DNA of 64,000 nt from Sphingomonas sp. (GTDB taxonomy: Bacteria; Pseudomonadota; Alphaproteobacteria; Sphingomonadales; Sphingomonadaceae). The stretch lies in assembly GCA_017418975.1 (NCBI GenBank), contig JAFOMG010000002.1, positions 124,001 through 188,000 on the forward strand, written 5' to 3'. Positions 10,739 through 19,397 of the stretch are shown piece by piece. The position numbers and the translations under genes are program-made. The notes under the pieces were generated by a model. The model saw only the letters and a program-made list of their open reading frames with translations, ran no database searches and was not told the origin of the DNA. Numbering within the stretch: the first letter of the stretch is position 1; each line of letters starts with the position of its first letter.

Positions 10739-12046
10739 TCATTTGGTCAGGTCCAGGCGCGTCTTGTCGGTAAGGCCGGTATAGGGCGAGGTGATCACCT
10801 TCTCGCCGGGCTCGAGCCCTTCGAGCACTTCGACGAAATCGGTGTTGCGGCGGCCGAGGCGGACGTTGCGCTTCTCCGCCGAGCCGCCGCCGGGCGCGAC
10901 GACGAACACCCAGGCGCCGCCGGTATCGTTGTAGAAGGCGCCGTTGGGGATCAGCAGCGCGGGCGCGGAATCGCCGAGGGTGAGGCGGGCCTGCATCGTC
11001 TGGCCGCGCTGGAGCCGGGGCGGCTCGCCGCTGGCGAACTGCAGGTCGACCTGGAACTGGCCGTTCTGCACCTGCGGATAGATCTTGGTCACCTTGGCCG
11101 CATAGCGCTTGCCGCCCCAGTCGAGCGCGGCCTGCTGGCCCAGCTGGACACGGCCGAGATAGAATTCGTCGACGCCGGCGATCAGCTTGTTGCGGCCGGG
11201 ACTGTCGATCTGGCCGACACGCTCGCCGCGGGAGAGCGACTGGCCGACCTGGACCGAAAAGCCGGAAAGCTGGCCGGCGACCGGCGCGCGCAGCTGCAGC
11301 GCGTCGAGATTGGCGCGGGCGATGGCGAGGCCCGACTGCATCGACTTGGCCGCCGCCTGCTGCTGCGAGAGCTGGCTGCCCTGCAGGCGCGCATCGGTCG
11401 CCTGGCTGCGCTTCAGGGCGGCGAGGTTGCGCTGGCTGAGCGCATAGTCCGCCTCGGTATCGGCGAACTGCTTGCCCGAGACGAAGCCACGCTGGGCGAG
11501 CGGCTTCTCGCGCTCATATTGGCGGCGGGCCTTGTCATGGACAGTCTCCGCCGCGAGCACGGCGCGTTCGTTGGTGAGGCGCGTCTGCGCCAATGCCAGC
11601 TCCTGGCTGCGCATGTTGTTGATCTGCTGCTCCACCTCGGTCTGGCGCGCCAGCGTGGAGAGCTGGAGCTCGGCGTTGGACAGCAGCGCGATCGGCTGGC
11701 CGGCGGCGACGGTGGCGCCGTCCTCGACCAGCATCTTCTCGACCCGGCCGCCCTCCACTGCGTCGATATAGACGGTGAGGAGCGGCGTGACCCGGGCGCG
11801 CAGCGGCATGAAATCGTCGAAGGTGCCGCGCGTGACGCTGGAGATGGTCACCCGGTCGGCGCCCACCGTCTGGCTCGCACCCGAGGGAGCGAACCACCAG
11901 AAGCCGAGCGCGGCGAGCAGCACCGCCGCACCGCCCAGTGCGATCTTCACCCGGGTAGAGAGCCCGCGCTTCTCGACGACCCGGTCCATCCCGCTACCCG
12001 AGACCGGACCGTCCGTCTTCTCCCTCTGCATCCGCAAGATCGTCAT
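10739..12046 (-). CDS. Periplasmic adaptor subunit of the ABC exporter (HlyD/MacA family)
   Basis: A 435-residue membrane-fusion protein. A single N-terminal helix (TRVKIALGGAAVLLAALGFWWF) anchors it in the inner membrane. The lipoyl half-motifs are split: ...EDGATVAAGQPIALLSNAEL, then a long coiled-coil hairpin (about residues 130-235, Gln/Leu/Ala-rich), then LRAPVAGQLSGFSVQVGQSL. Beta-barrel and membrane-proximal domains follow, ending with the EGLEPGEKVITSPY element. The adaptor links the inner-membrane ABC pump to an outer-membrane channel, which is not encoded nearby. The start is the first ATG; ATGs at 12031 and 11989 are alternatives. The gene lies 52 bases downstream of the small gene at 12099-12323. 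Confidence 0.88.
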   Translation of the reverse strand: MTILRMQREKTDGPVSGSGMDRVVEKRGLSTRVKIALGGAAVLLAALGFWWFAPSGASQTVGADRVTISSVTRGTFDDFMPLRARVTPLLTVYIDAVEGGRVEKMLVEDGATVAAGQPIALLSNAELQLSTLARQTEVEQQINNMRSQELALAQTRLTNERAVLAAETVHDKARRQYEREKPLAQRGFVSGKQFADTEADYALSQRNLAALKRSQATDARLQGSQLSQQQAAAKSMQSGLAIARANLDALQLRAPVAGQLSGFSVQVGQSLSRGERVGQIDSPGRNKLIAGVDEFYLGRVQLGQQAALDWGGKRYAAKVTKIYPQVQNGQFQVDLQFASGEPPRLQRGQTMQARLTLGDSAPALLIPNGAFYNDTGGAWVFVVAPGGGSAEKRNVRLGRRNTDFVEVLEGLEPGEKVITSPYTGLTDKTRLDLTK

Positions 12047-12098
12047 GCCCCCATTCCCAGCAACAGCCGTGCCAGCCGGCCTTCCCTGTGTCCGCGCA

Positions 12099-12323
12099 TC
12101 ACGCCGCGCCGGCGCAACTGTTCGATTTCGGACAGGCGCGTCCGGAATCGAACGCTATCCGAAACGAAATCGGCCCGAGATCGAGCACCGCATGGGTGGC
12201 GTTCGCATCGACCTGGAGATCGAGCCCGAAGCGGCCATGCGGCAGGGCACAGAGGAGAATCGCCAGCGCGACGAGCGCCGCGAGCGCCCTTCCCCCGATC
12301 TTCCCCGCTCCGATGCGCTGCAC
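12099..12323 (-). CDS. Small single-pass membrane protein, likely first gene of the exporter operon
   Basis: A 74-residue frame starting with GTG at 12323. GGAGGAGG ends five bases upstream, one of the strongest ribosome binding sites in the window. The protein has a short basic N terminus (VQRIGAGKIGGR), one hydrophobic helix (ALAALVALAILLCALPHG), then about 45 residues with two cysteines near the C terminus (RACPKSNSC). It starts roughly 30 bases after the transcription start predicted from the sigma-54-like promoter at 12364-12379, and ends 52 bases before the adaptor gene. No family is recognised. It could be a small accessory subunit, an exported peptide substrate, or a leader. An alternative GTG at 12341 has no good ribosome site. 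A random GC-rich frame of this length is possible, so the call rests on context. Confidence 0.5.
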   Translation of the reverse strand: MQRIGAGKIGGRALAALVALAILLCALPHGRFGLDLQVDANATHAVLDLGPISFRIAFDSGRACPKSNSCAGAA

Positions 12324-12363
12324 GATTTCCTCCTCCGGCACCTGCGCCGTTCATCGGAGTGTC

Positions 12364-12379
12364 AGCATGACCCGTGCCA
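12364..12379 (-). promoter_or_regulatory. Sigma-54-type promoter for the exporter operon
   Basis: Read on the minus strand, 12379 to 12364 is TGGCACGGGTCATGCT. It matches the consensus TGGCACG-N4-TTGCW at every informative position but one, and keeps the invariant GG and GC doublets at -24/-12 spacing. Predicted transcription start is near 12353, just ahead of the small gene. The neighbouring regulator is a sigma-54 activator, which supports it. Confidence 0.65.
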
Positions 12380-12406
12380 ATTGCGCGCCCAGGGGGGACC
12401 AGGGCT

Positions 12407-12422
12407 TGGCACGTAAATTGAT
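12407..12422 (+). promoter_or_regulatory. Sigma-54-like promoter for the regulator-kinase pair
   Basis: TGGCACGTAAATTGAT matches the sigma-54 consensus except that the -12 doublet is GA instead of GC. It lies 40 bases before the regulator ATG. Given the off-consensus -12 it may be weak. Autoregulation of the regulator gene is inference. Confidence 0.45.
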
Positions 12423-12438
12423 TGTCCGGTTCCGCACA
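12423..12438. promoter_or_regulatory. Candidate activator-binding palindrome
   Basis: TGTCCGGTTCCGCACA is an inverted repeat with seven-base arms and one mismatch. It lies about 70 to 85 bases upstream of the predicted start of the exporter transcript, a normal place for an NtrC-type enhancer site. A related CGGAC...GTCCG palindrome occurs near 12127-12146. Confidence 0.35.
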
Positions 12439-12461
12439 CTAGCTGTACGGGAGCGGGCAGA

Positions 12462-13845
<1,384 letters not shown>

Positions 13846-13856
<11 letters not shown>

Positions 13857-15171
13857 CCGGCGCTTCACGCTCGGCCTGGTCGCCTGGATCACGGCGCTGG
13901 GCGGGGCGCTGACCGCCACTGCCCTGACATTCTTCACTCCGGGGCTGGGCGCGGCGCGGATCGTCGCGCTGCTGCTCGCCGCGGGCGCGATCCTTAGCCT
14001 GTGGCGCCATGTCACGCGCACCAATGTCGATGTCACGCGCTTCGTCGAGGCGCTGCGCTTCGACGATACCGCCGCGCGCTTCGGCGGCAATCGCGGCGCC
14101 GGGTTCGAGGCGCTCGGCACCGCGCTCGACGACGCGATGGACCGGCTACGGGCACGCCAGCTGGCGGCGGCGGCCGAGATGCGCTTCCTGGAAGCGCTGG
14201 TCGACGACATGCCGGTGGCGCTGCTCACCATCGACGATGACGGCCAGGTCGCCCCCGCCAACAAGGCGGCGCGGCGGCTCTTCCGGGAAGCGCCGGGCGC
14301 GCGGGCCGAGGATTATGCCGTCTATGGCGCGACGCTCGCCAAGCGGCTGACGGGCGGAGGCGCGGCCGAGGAGATATTGCTGCTGGCATTCGAAGGGCGG
14401 ACGCAGCGCGCGCTGGTCCGCTCGGGAACGCTCGAGCGGCTCGGGCGCAGCATCCGGGTCGTGACCGTTCAGCCGATCCAGGGTACGCTCGACGCGATCG
14501 AGATGGCGGCGCAGACCGACCTGGTGCGCGTGCTGACGCATGAGATCCTCAATTCGCTGACCCCGGTGACGTCGCTGGCCGCCACCGCGGCGGACCTGCT
14601 CGACGATCCCGATCTGGTGGCCAATCCCCGGATCGGCGATGCTCGCGCGGCGGTGTCGACGCTCGCCCGGCGCGCGCATGGGCTCGGCCATTTCATCGAG
14701 GCTTATCGCGCGGTGGCGCACACGCCGGAAATCCAGCGCCAGGCCTTTGCCGCCCAGCCCTGGGCAGAGGAACTGGGCCGCATCTTCGCCGCGCGCGAGC
14801 CGGAGGTGCCGATCGAGATCCATGTGGCCTCGGCCCGGCTGGCGATCGACGCCGATCCCGACCTGCTCGCCCAGGTGCTGATCAACCTGCTCCAGAACGC
14901 CGCCCAGGCGATGGCCGGCCAGGATCGCCCGCCGCGGCTGGCGCTACGGCTGTTCCCCGACCGCGAAGCACTGGTGATCGAAGTGGAGGACAATGGGCCC
15001 GGCGTGCCCGAAGGGCTGCGCCAGGATGTGTTCCTGCCCTTCTTCACCACGCGCGCGACCGGCACCGGCGTGGGGCTCAACCTCGCGCGGCAGATCGTGG
15101 TGGCGCATGGCGGCACGATCGCGATCAGCGACGCACCCGGGGGCGGAGCGGTGTTCCGGATCGTGCTTTAG
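13846..15171 (+). CDS. Sensor histidine kinase (NtrY-like), partner of the NtrC-type regulator
   Basis: 441 residues. Two N-terminal membrane helices (FTLGLVAWITALGGALTATALTF and ARIVALLLAAGAILSLW) leave almost no periplasmic loop. A PAS-like domain spans about 110-210. The phospho-acceptor is His232 in LTHEILNSLTP. The HATPase domain has N box LLQNAAQAM, G1 EVEDNGPGVPE, F box FLPFFTT and G2 GTGVGLNLARQI. The lack of a large external domain suggests it senses a membrane-borne or cytoplasmic cue, such as envelope stress or the exporter itself. Translation is coupled to the regulator by the 11-base overlap. Confidence 0.92.
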
Positions 15172-15267
15172 AGTTCGATCATTCCTCCCCGGAGGGTGAG
15201 AAACGGGATATCGATCCGCCCCAGCCCGGGCTTGGCCGGAGCACCTGGCGATGCCCCGGCCCCTGGG

Positions 15268-15717
15268 TCATCGGAGCAACCAGGCCCAGGCTTCGCCGAT
15301 CTCGTGATCGATATCGGTGCCGATCCTCCGGAAACCGAGCCCGGTGAGAATGCGCGTCGACGCATTCTCCTCCGGCATGGTCTTCGCATAGAGCTCGATC
15401 CCGGGCCGGTGATGCCGCGCGATCTCCACCAGCTTCCGGGCAGTGCGCGTGGCCACGCCCGTGCGCTGGTGCGCGGCCAGAGTGAAATAGGCGATCTCGA
15501 CGCGATTATCGGCGGGGGCGCCGACAAAGGCGCCGCCGCCAACGGCCGTGCCGCACATCACGGCAACATATCCGATCCAGGGCGGATCGAAGCCCAGCCG
15601 GTCGTACAGCGCTGCGGTGGCCGCGCATGCCTGGTCGATTTCGCTGGTCCGCGCGCAGGGGGACACGATGGTCCCGTCCCGCGCGCAAGCAACCAGCGCG
15701 AACTTGTCGTCTGACAT
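15268..15717 (-). CDS. GNAT-family N-acetyltransferase
   Basis: A 149-residue acetyl-CoA-dependent acyltransferase of the GNAT fold. Strand beta-4 (EIAYFTLAAHQRTGVATRTARKLVEIA) carries a Q-R-T-G-V-A version of the acetyl-CoA pyrophosphate-binding loop R/Q-x-x-G-x-G/A. It is followed by the characteristic ELYAKTMPEENASTRILTGLGFRRIG motif, in which N is placed before the GF. The substrate is unknown. The gene is isolated, convergent with the kinase gene. Confidence 0.85.
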   Translation of the reverse strand: MSDDKFALVACARDGTIVSPCARTSEIDQACAATAALYDRLGFDPPWIGYVAVMCGTAVGGGAFVGAPADNRVEIAYFTLAAHQRTGVATRTARKLVEIARHHRPGIELYAKTMPEENASTRILTGLGFRRIGTDIDHEIGEAWAWLLR

Positions 15718-16144
15718 TTCTTGATCTCACATGCCAAAAATGCCCGCCGCTCTGCGCGGCGAAGCGGATCCGGGTTCAGGCGGGAACAGGAGCTCCCGGG
15801 CCTTGGGCAATGGCAGGCAGAGGCAAATCCAATCGATGAGCGCTCAGGGTAGCGAGCGCGGTGAAGCTGCGCAACGGCGGCGAGGCGCGTTGCCGGCGCG
15901 GGTGCCCGCTTGCGCCCCAATAGCGGAAGTATGACTCGCAAAGTGAGCGGCCTCTGGAGGACTTATTACCTTCGGTCGCAAGGACGCGTGCGACCACCCA
16001 GCGAGCCGCTATTCTCCTCCAGAGTTTTTCACGCACCGCCGCTCGCAGCGCCTGTCTGGACAGCACCGAACTGGAGAGTTGCCTCTTCGGCGTCAATGGC
16101 AGCTAACCACCCACAAGCGGCCCTCCCGCCGAATCCGCCAACCC
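15718..16144. other. Intergenic stretch with no supported feature
   Basis: About 430 bases upstream of the acetyltransferase and downstream of gspK. Frames on both strands are Arg/Pro-rich and look like GC-driven noise. I see no RNA gene, strong hairpin with T-run, or repeat family member here. Confidence 0.5.
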
Positions 16145-17023
16145 CTACCGCGCCGGAGGAAAACCCGGCGCCTCGGGGGGCACCGATGCCCCGCGCCAGC
16201 GCTCGACCACGCCCACCGCGATCTTGCCGTCGGGGTGCTGCACGCGCTGGATCAGCACCGCGGCCTGCTGGCTGGTGCTCCCGATCGTCGCGCGGGTGCG
16301 GACCCAGAAGGTGCCCGAGCGGAAGCTGGTGCCCCAGGGTAGCGAGAGGTTCAGGTCGCTCAGGTCCTTGAGCATGAGCTTGCCGTTGCGCTTGCGGATC
16401 TCGGCCAGCCGCTGCGCCGCCAGCGGATCGCGGAAGAGGATGCGCAGCATCTCGGGATCGGCGGCATTGAGGTTGATCGTCGTGGTGCCGGGCAAGGCCG
16501 TCACCAGCCGCTCCAGCCGCGCGGTCGCCTCCGGATCGAGGCCGGCCAGACGTAGCGGGCGGATATCGGTGATCGGGCCGTAGAGGCGGACATAGGTGAT
16601 CGCCTTCACCGCATCGTCCTGCGACAGCCTGACATCCTTGGCGATCGTCTGGAACAGCACGATCGCGCCGGCATCGCCCGCGCGCAGCGCATTCAGGTTG
16701 AAGCGGCCCTCGGCATCCGCGATCGCGAGATCGAAACTGCCACCCTCGATCGGCGCACCGCTCTCCGACAGTCGCGCCCAGGGCTCGGTGAGATTGTCCT
16801 CATTGGGGGCGACGACCATGTCGCGGCGCAGCGCCACCACGGCGGAGAGCTCGCCGCCGCGCACCACCGCCAGCGCACGCGCCGCCTCGCGGGTGCGCAG
16901 CGCGCGATCGAGCGCCAATTCTTCGCGATTGATTAGCAATAGCACAAGTCCGGACGCGATCGCGACGAACATCAGCACGTTGACGAGGATCATCCCCGCC
17001 TCGCCTTCGCGCGCCTGCTTCAT
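16145..17023 (-). CDS. gspK: Type II secretion minor pseudopilin GspK
   Basis: 292 residues from an ATG at 17023 that overlaps the gspJ stop (ATGA). The prepilin leader MKQAREGEAG precedes the hydrophobic helix MILVNVLMFVAIASGLVLLL. As in other GspK proteins, the usual Glu at +5 is absent (Asn here). The mature part contains the large helical insert and the TTINLNAADPEMLRIL segment (helix-hairpin-helix-like) typical of the family. GspK caps the pseudopilus tip together with GspI and GspJ. A longer frame upstream is an extension into gspJ and is not the start. Confidence 0.9.
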   Translation of the reverse strand: MKQAREGEAGMILVNVLMFVAIASGLVLLLINREELALDRALRTREAARALAVVRGGELSAVVALRRDMVVAPNEDNLTEPWARLSESGAPIEGGSFDLAIADAEGRFNLNALRAGDAGAIVLFQTIAKDVRLSQDDAVKAITYVRLYGPITDIRPLRLAGLDPEATARLERLVTALPGTTTINLNAADPEMLRILFRDPLAAQRLAEIRKRNGKLMLKDLSDLNLSLPWGTSFRSGTFWVRTRATIGSTSQQAAVLIQRVQHPDGKIAVGVVERWRGASVPPEAPGFPPAR

Positions 17024-17589
17024 TGCTTCGGATACTCCGCCTGATCGGGCAGCGTCACCACGCGGCGCAGCGCCCCGGGGGTTCCGCCGGGCCCGATCGC
17101 CTGCAGCTCGATCGCGATGGCGCGCGGCCATTTGTCCTTGTCCTCGTCGCGCAGCGGCCAACGATCCGCCCAGGCGGCGCCGTCGAAGAAGCGCCAGCGG
17201 ACATCGGCGACGCCGCCGACCACGGTCTGCAGCATCGCGCCCGATCCGCGCACCAGATTGCCGTTGGCCACCGAATATTGCAGCGGCACCGCCGGCCCGC
17301 CAAGGCCGGGCGCGGCGCGGGTGAAGTTCAGCTTCTCGCCGCCGCCCGAGACGCGGCCGAACGCGATCTGGTCGATATCGCTCGACACCACGAACATCGC
17401 GCGCTGGAGATCGGCGAGGCGATCGAGCCGTTTCTCGGTGCGCCCCTGCACCTTGATGATGCCGTCGACCAGCGCGAGGCCAGCCACGGCGATCAGCGCG
17501 AACAGGCCGAGCGAGATCATCAGCTCGATCAGCGTGAAGCCCTGTTCGGCTTCTCCTTCGTTCTGGCGGCAGGGAACCGGGCGAAGCAC
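17020..17589 (-). CDS. gspJ: Type II secretion minor pseudopilin GspJ
   Basis: 189 residues from GTG at 17589, seven bases after the stop of the upstream binding-protein gene. The prepilin cleavage site is EQG/FTLIELMISLGLFALIAV with the conserved Glu at +5. The mature body (RTEKRLDRLADLQRAMFVVSSDIDQIA...) and C terminus (RAIAIELQAIG...LRRVVTLP) match GspJ. It forms the tip complex with GspI and GspK and is processed by the prepilin peptidase GspO, which is not in this window. Confidence 0.92.
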   Translation of the reverse strand: MLRPVPCRQNEGEAEQGFTLIELMISLGLFALIAVAGLALVDGIIKVQGRTEKRLDRLADLQRAMFVVSSDIDQIAFGRVSGGGEKLNFTRAAPGLGGPAVPLQYSVANGNLVRGSGAMLQTVVGGVADVRWRFFDGAAWADRWPLRDEDKDKWPRAIAIELQAIGPGGTPGALRRVVTLPDQAEYPKQ

Positions 17590-17596
17590 TTCGGCC

Positions 17597-18637
17597 TCAG
17601 GAACCCGAACTCGACGCCACCGGCGTATAGCCGGTCTCGCCGGCGACGACGATCGCGAAGTCGCGGGCGACCGAGCCGTCGGTACGGAAGCGGACCGGGC
17701 CGGTGACGCCGTGGAAGCCCTTGGCGTTCATCAGCCCCTCCACGCTCAGCCGGTTGTCGGCGCGCAGCGTGTTGGCGATGCCGGCCGCGTCATAGGCGAG
17801 CGCGGCGATCGTGCCCGGCTCGCCGCCGTTGCGGGCCTGGAAGGCGCTGGCAAAGGTGCCGAAGGCGCCCGGATCGGGGCTGGCGAACCAGGCTCCGTCC
17901 AGCGCCGCGAGCGCCTGGGGCCGGTTGTCGAGCGCCTGGAAGGTGCCGAGCAGCTGGACGCCGGTGTCCTTGAGCGCCCGCGCCGCGGCCAGCACCGCCT
18001 CGCCGCTGCCGGGAAGCAGCACGGCGTCGGGCACCTCGCCCGGCGCGGGGAGCGGCTGGCCGGGCTTCACCTGGAGGACATGGACGGTGATGCCGAGCTC
18101 CCCCTCGCTCTTGCCGGCGGCGAGCGCGGCGGCGGCGCTCCAGGGCGAGCCGTCGTCGATCATCGTGACGGTCTTCACGCCGCGGGTGCGGGCGTAGCGC
18201 AGGATCGCGGTGGTCACCTGGCCGGCGGTGATGCCGAAGATCCAGGTGCCGGGCGCGCGCAGCACGCTGTCGTTGCTGAACGCGATCACCGGAACGCGGC
18301 CGGCAACGGCACCGGAGACGGCCGGCACTTCCTCGGCCGAAAGCGGGCCCAGGATCAAGGCGGGCTTGAGCTTGAGCGCCTGCGCGGCGGCAGCGGCGGC
18401 GCCGGTCGCGGTGCCGCCCGTGTCGAAGCTCTGCACATAGGCGCTGTTTTCCGCGAGCAACGCGGCCTGGCGCATGCTAAGGCCCAGCCGCGCTCGCGGG
18501 CCCGTGAGCGGCAGCAGCAGGGCGATCGGGCGCTTGTCCTTCTTGTCCGCCGCGAACACTTGCGAGGGAAGCACGACCGATGCCGCTGACGCGACCAGGC
18601 CTGATTGCAGCGACTTCAGCAGGGTCCGTCGATCCAT
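17597..18637 (-). CDS. Periplasmic LivK/LpoA-type binding-fold protein within the type II secretion locus
   Basis: 346 residues from ATG 18637. The N terminus MDRRTLLKSLQSG followed by a hydrophobic run and SQVFAAD is a Tat-like signal (RR-x-L-L-K) with an Ala-x-Ala cleavage site. The body is a type I periplasmic binding fold: PIALLLPLTGPRARLGLSMRQAALLAE, ALILGPLSAEEV, VIAFSNDSVL, VKTVTMIDDGSPW, and YDAAGIANTL. This is the penicillin-binding-protein-activator/branched-chain amino acid receptor family. It has no transporter partner and lies directly before gspJK. A role in remodelling peptidoglycan for the secretion machine is my inference, as is Tat export. Confidence 0.75.
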   Translation of the reverse strand: MDRRTLLKSLQSGLVASAASVVLPSQVFAADKKDKRPIALLLPLTGPRARLGLSMRQAALLAENSAYVQSFDTGGTATGAAAAAAQALKLKPALILGPLSAEEVPAVSGAVAGRVPVIAFSNDSVLRAPGTWIFGITAGQVTTAILRYARTRGVKTVTMIDDGSPWSAAAALAAGKSEGELGITVHVLQVKPGQPLPAPGEVPDAVLLPGSGEAVLAAARALKDTGVQLLGTFQALDNRPQALAALDGAWFASPDPGAFGTFASAFQARNGGEPGTIAALAYDAAGIANTLRADNRLSVEGLMNAKGFHGVTGPVRFRTDGSVARDFAIVVAGETGYTPVASSSGS

Positions 18638-19353
18638 TGCCGACTCTGGGAGAGGGAAGCGGGGCACGGCGGTCTATTATCCTCTTCGCCCTGATCGGCA
18701 TAGGGGCGTATCTGCTCGCGCTGCTCGTGACGATGCCGGCGAGCCTGGTCTTCCGGAACACCGCCTGGCGCACCGGCGTGGCGGGCACGGTGTGGAACGG
18801 CGAGGTCGGCATCGCCGGCGGCGCGACCTTCGCCTGGCACATGGCGCCGCTCCGCTCGCTCACCAGCCTGGCCTTCGCCGCCGACTGGAAGGCGACCGGA
18901 CCGAACACCGATCTGGGCGGGCAGATGCTCCAGCATCTCGGCGGGCGGACGGTGCTCGACCATGTCAGCGGCTCGGCCGATGCGAGCCTGTTCCGCGCGC
19001 TCCAGCCCAACCTGCCCTTCACCTGCAACCTGGCCCTGCAGATCGAGATGCGGCGGATCGCCTCGGGCGGCGGCACGCGCATCGCCGACGGCAAGGTCAC
19101 CACCGATCCGGGCAGCTGCCGCGCGAAGAATGGCGGCGGGCCGGTGGCGGTGCCGGCGCTGCTGATCACGGCCGAGCATGTCGGCGACCGCACGACGATC
19201 CGCGTGGCGCCCTCGGCCCAGCGGCTGAAGACGCTGATGACCGCGATACTGTCCGAGGACGGCACGCTCGACATCGCGATGACGCCGGAGGGTGCGGCGA
19301 TCCTGCCGTTCGTCGGGCTGCCGGGCGGGGCCCGGGTGCAGGGGCAGATGTGA
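18637..19353 (+). CDS. gspN: Type II secretion protein GspN
   Basis: About 238 residues. One N-terminal helix (IILFALIGIGAYLLALLVTMPASLVF) is followed by RTGVAGTVWNGEVGIAGG, the GspN hallmark, and a beta-rich periplasmic body with a Cys pair (FTCNLAL and GSCRAKN). The start is unsettled. TTG 18637 lies opposite the ATG of the divergent gene. ATG 18580 would run 58 bases into that gene and encode a sequence that looks like its shadow. I prefer TTG. GspN is an inner-membrane protein of unclear function found in a subset of type II systems. It is isolated from the other gsp genes in orientation. Confidence 0.75.
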   Translation: MPTLGEGSGARRSIILFALIGIGAYLLALLVTMPASLVFRNTAWRTGVAGTVWNGEVGIAGGATFAWHMAPLRSLTSLAFAADWKATGPNTDLGGQMLQHLGGRTVLDHVSGSADASLFRALQPNLPFTCNLALQIEMRRIASGGGTRIADGKVTTDPGSCRAKNGGGPVAVPALLITAEHVGDRTTIRVAPSAQRLKTLMTAILSEDGTLDIAMTPEGAAILPFVGLPGGARVQGQM

Positions 19354-19361
19354 CGGCCCGG

Positions 19362-19391
19362 CCGTCATCCCGGCGAAAACCGGGATGACGG
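19362..19391. repeat. Perfect GTCATCCCGG palindrome
   Basis: Twelve-base arms CCGTCATCCCGG and CCGGGATGACGG enclose CGAAAA, a stable tetraloop-like turn. It lies between the converging gspN and gspF genes. It shares its core with the copies at 5258 and 24883. Confidence 0.75.
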
Positions 19392-19397
19392 ATTTGG

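Noticed and set aside
12043..12354. Alternative 103-residue minus-strand frame overlapping the small membrane protein
   Set aside because: Arg/Gly/Ala-rich with no hydrophobic or domain pattern; the overlapping 74-residue frame has the better start signal.
15776..16371. Frames in the spacer between the acetyltransferase and gspK
   Set aside because: Composition is typical GC-driven noise, with no family pattern or start signal.
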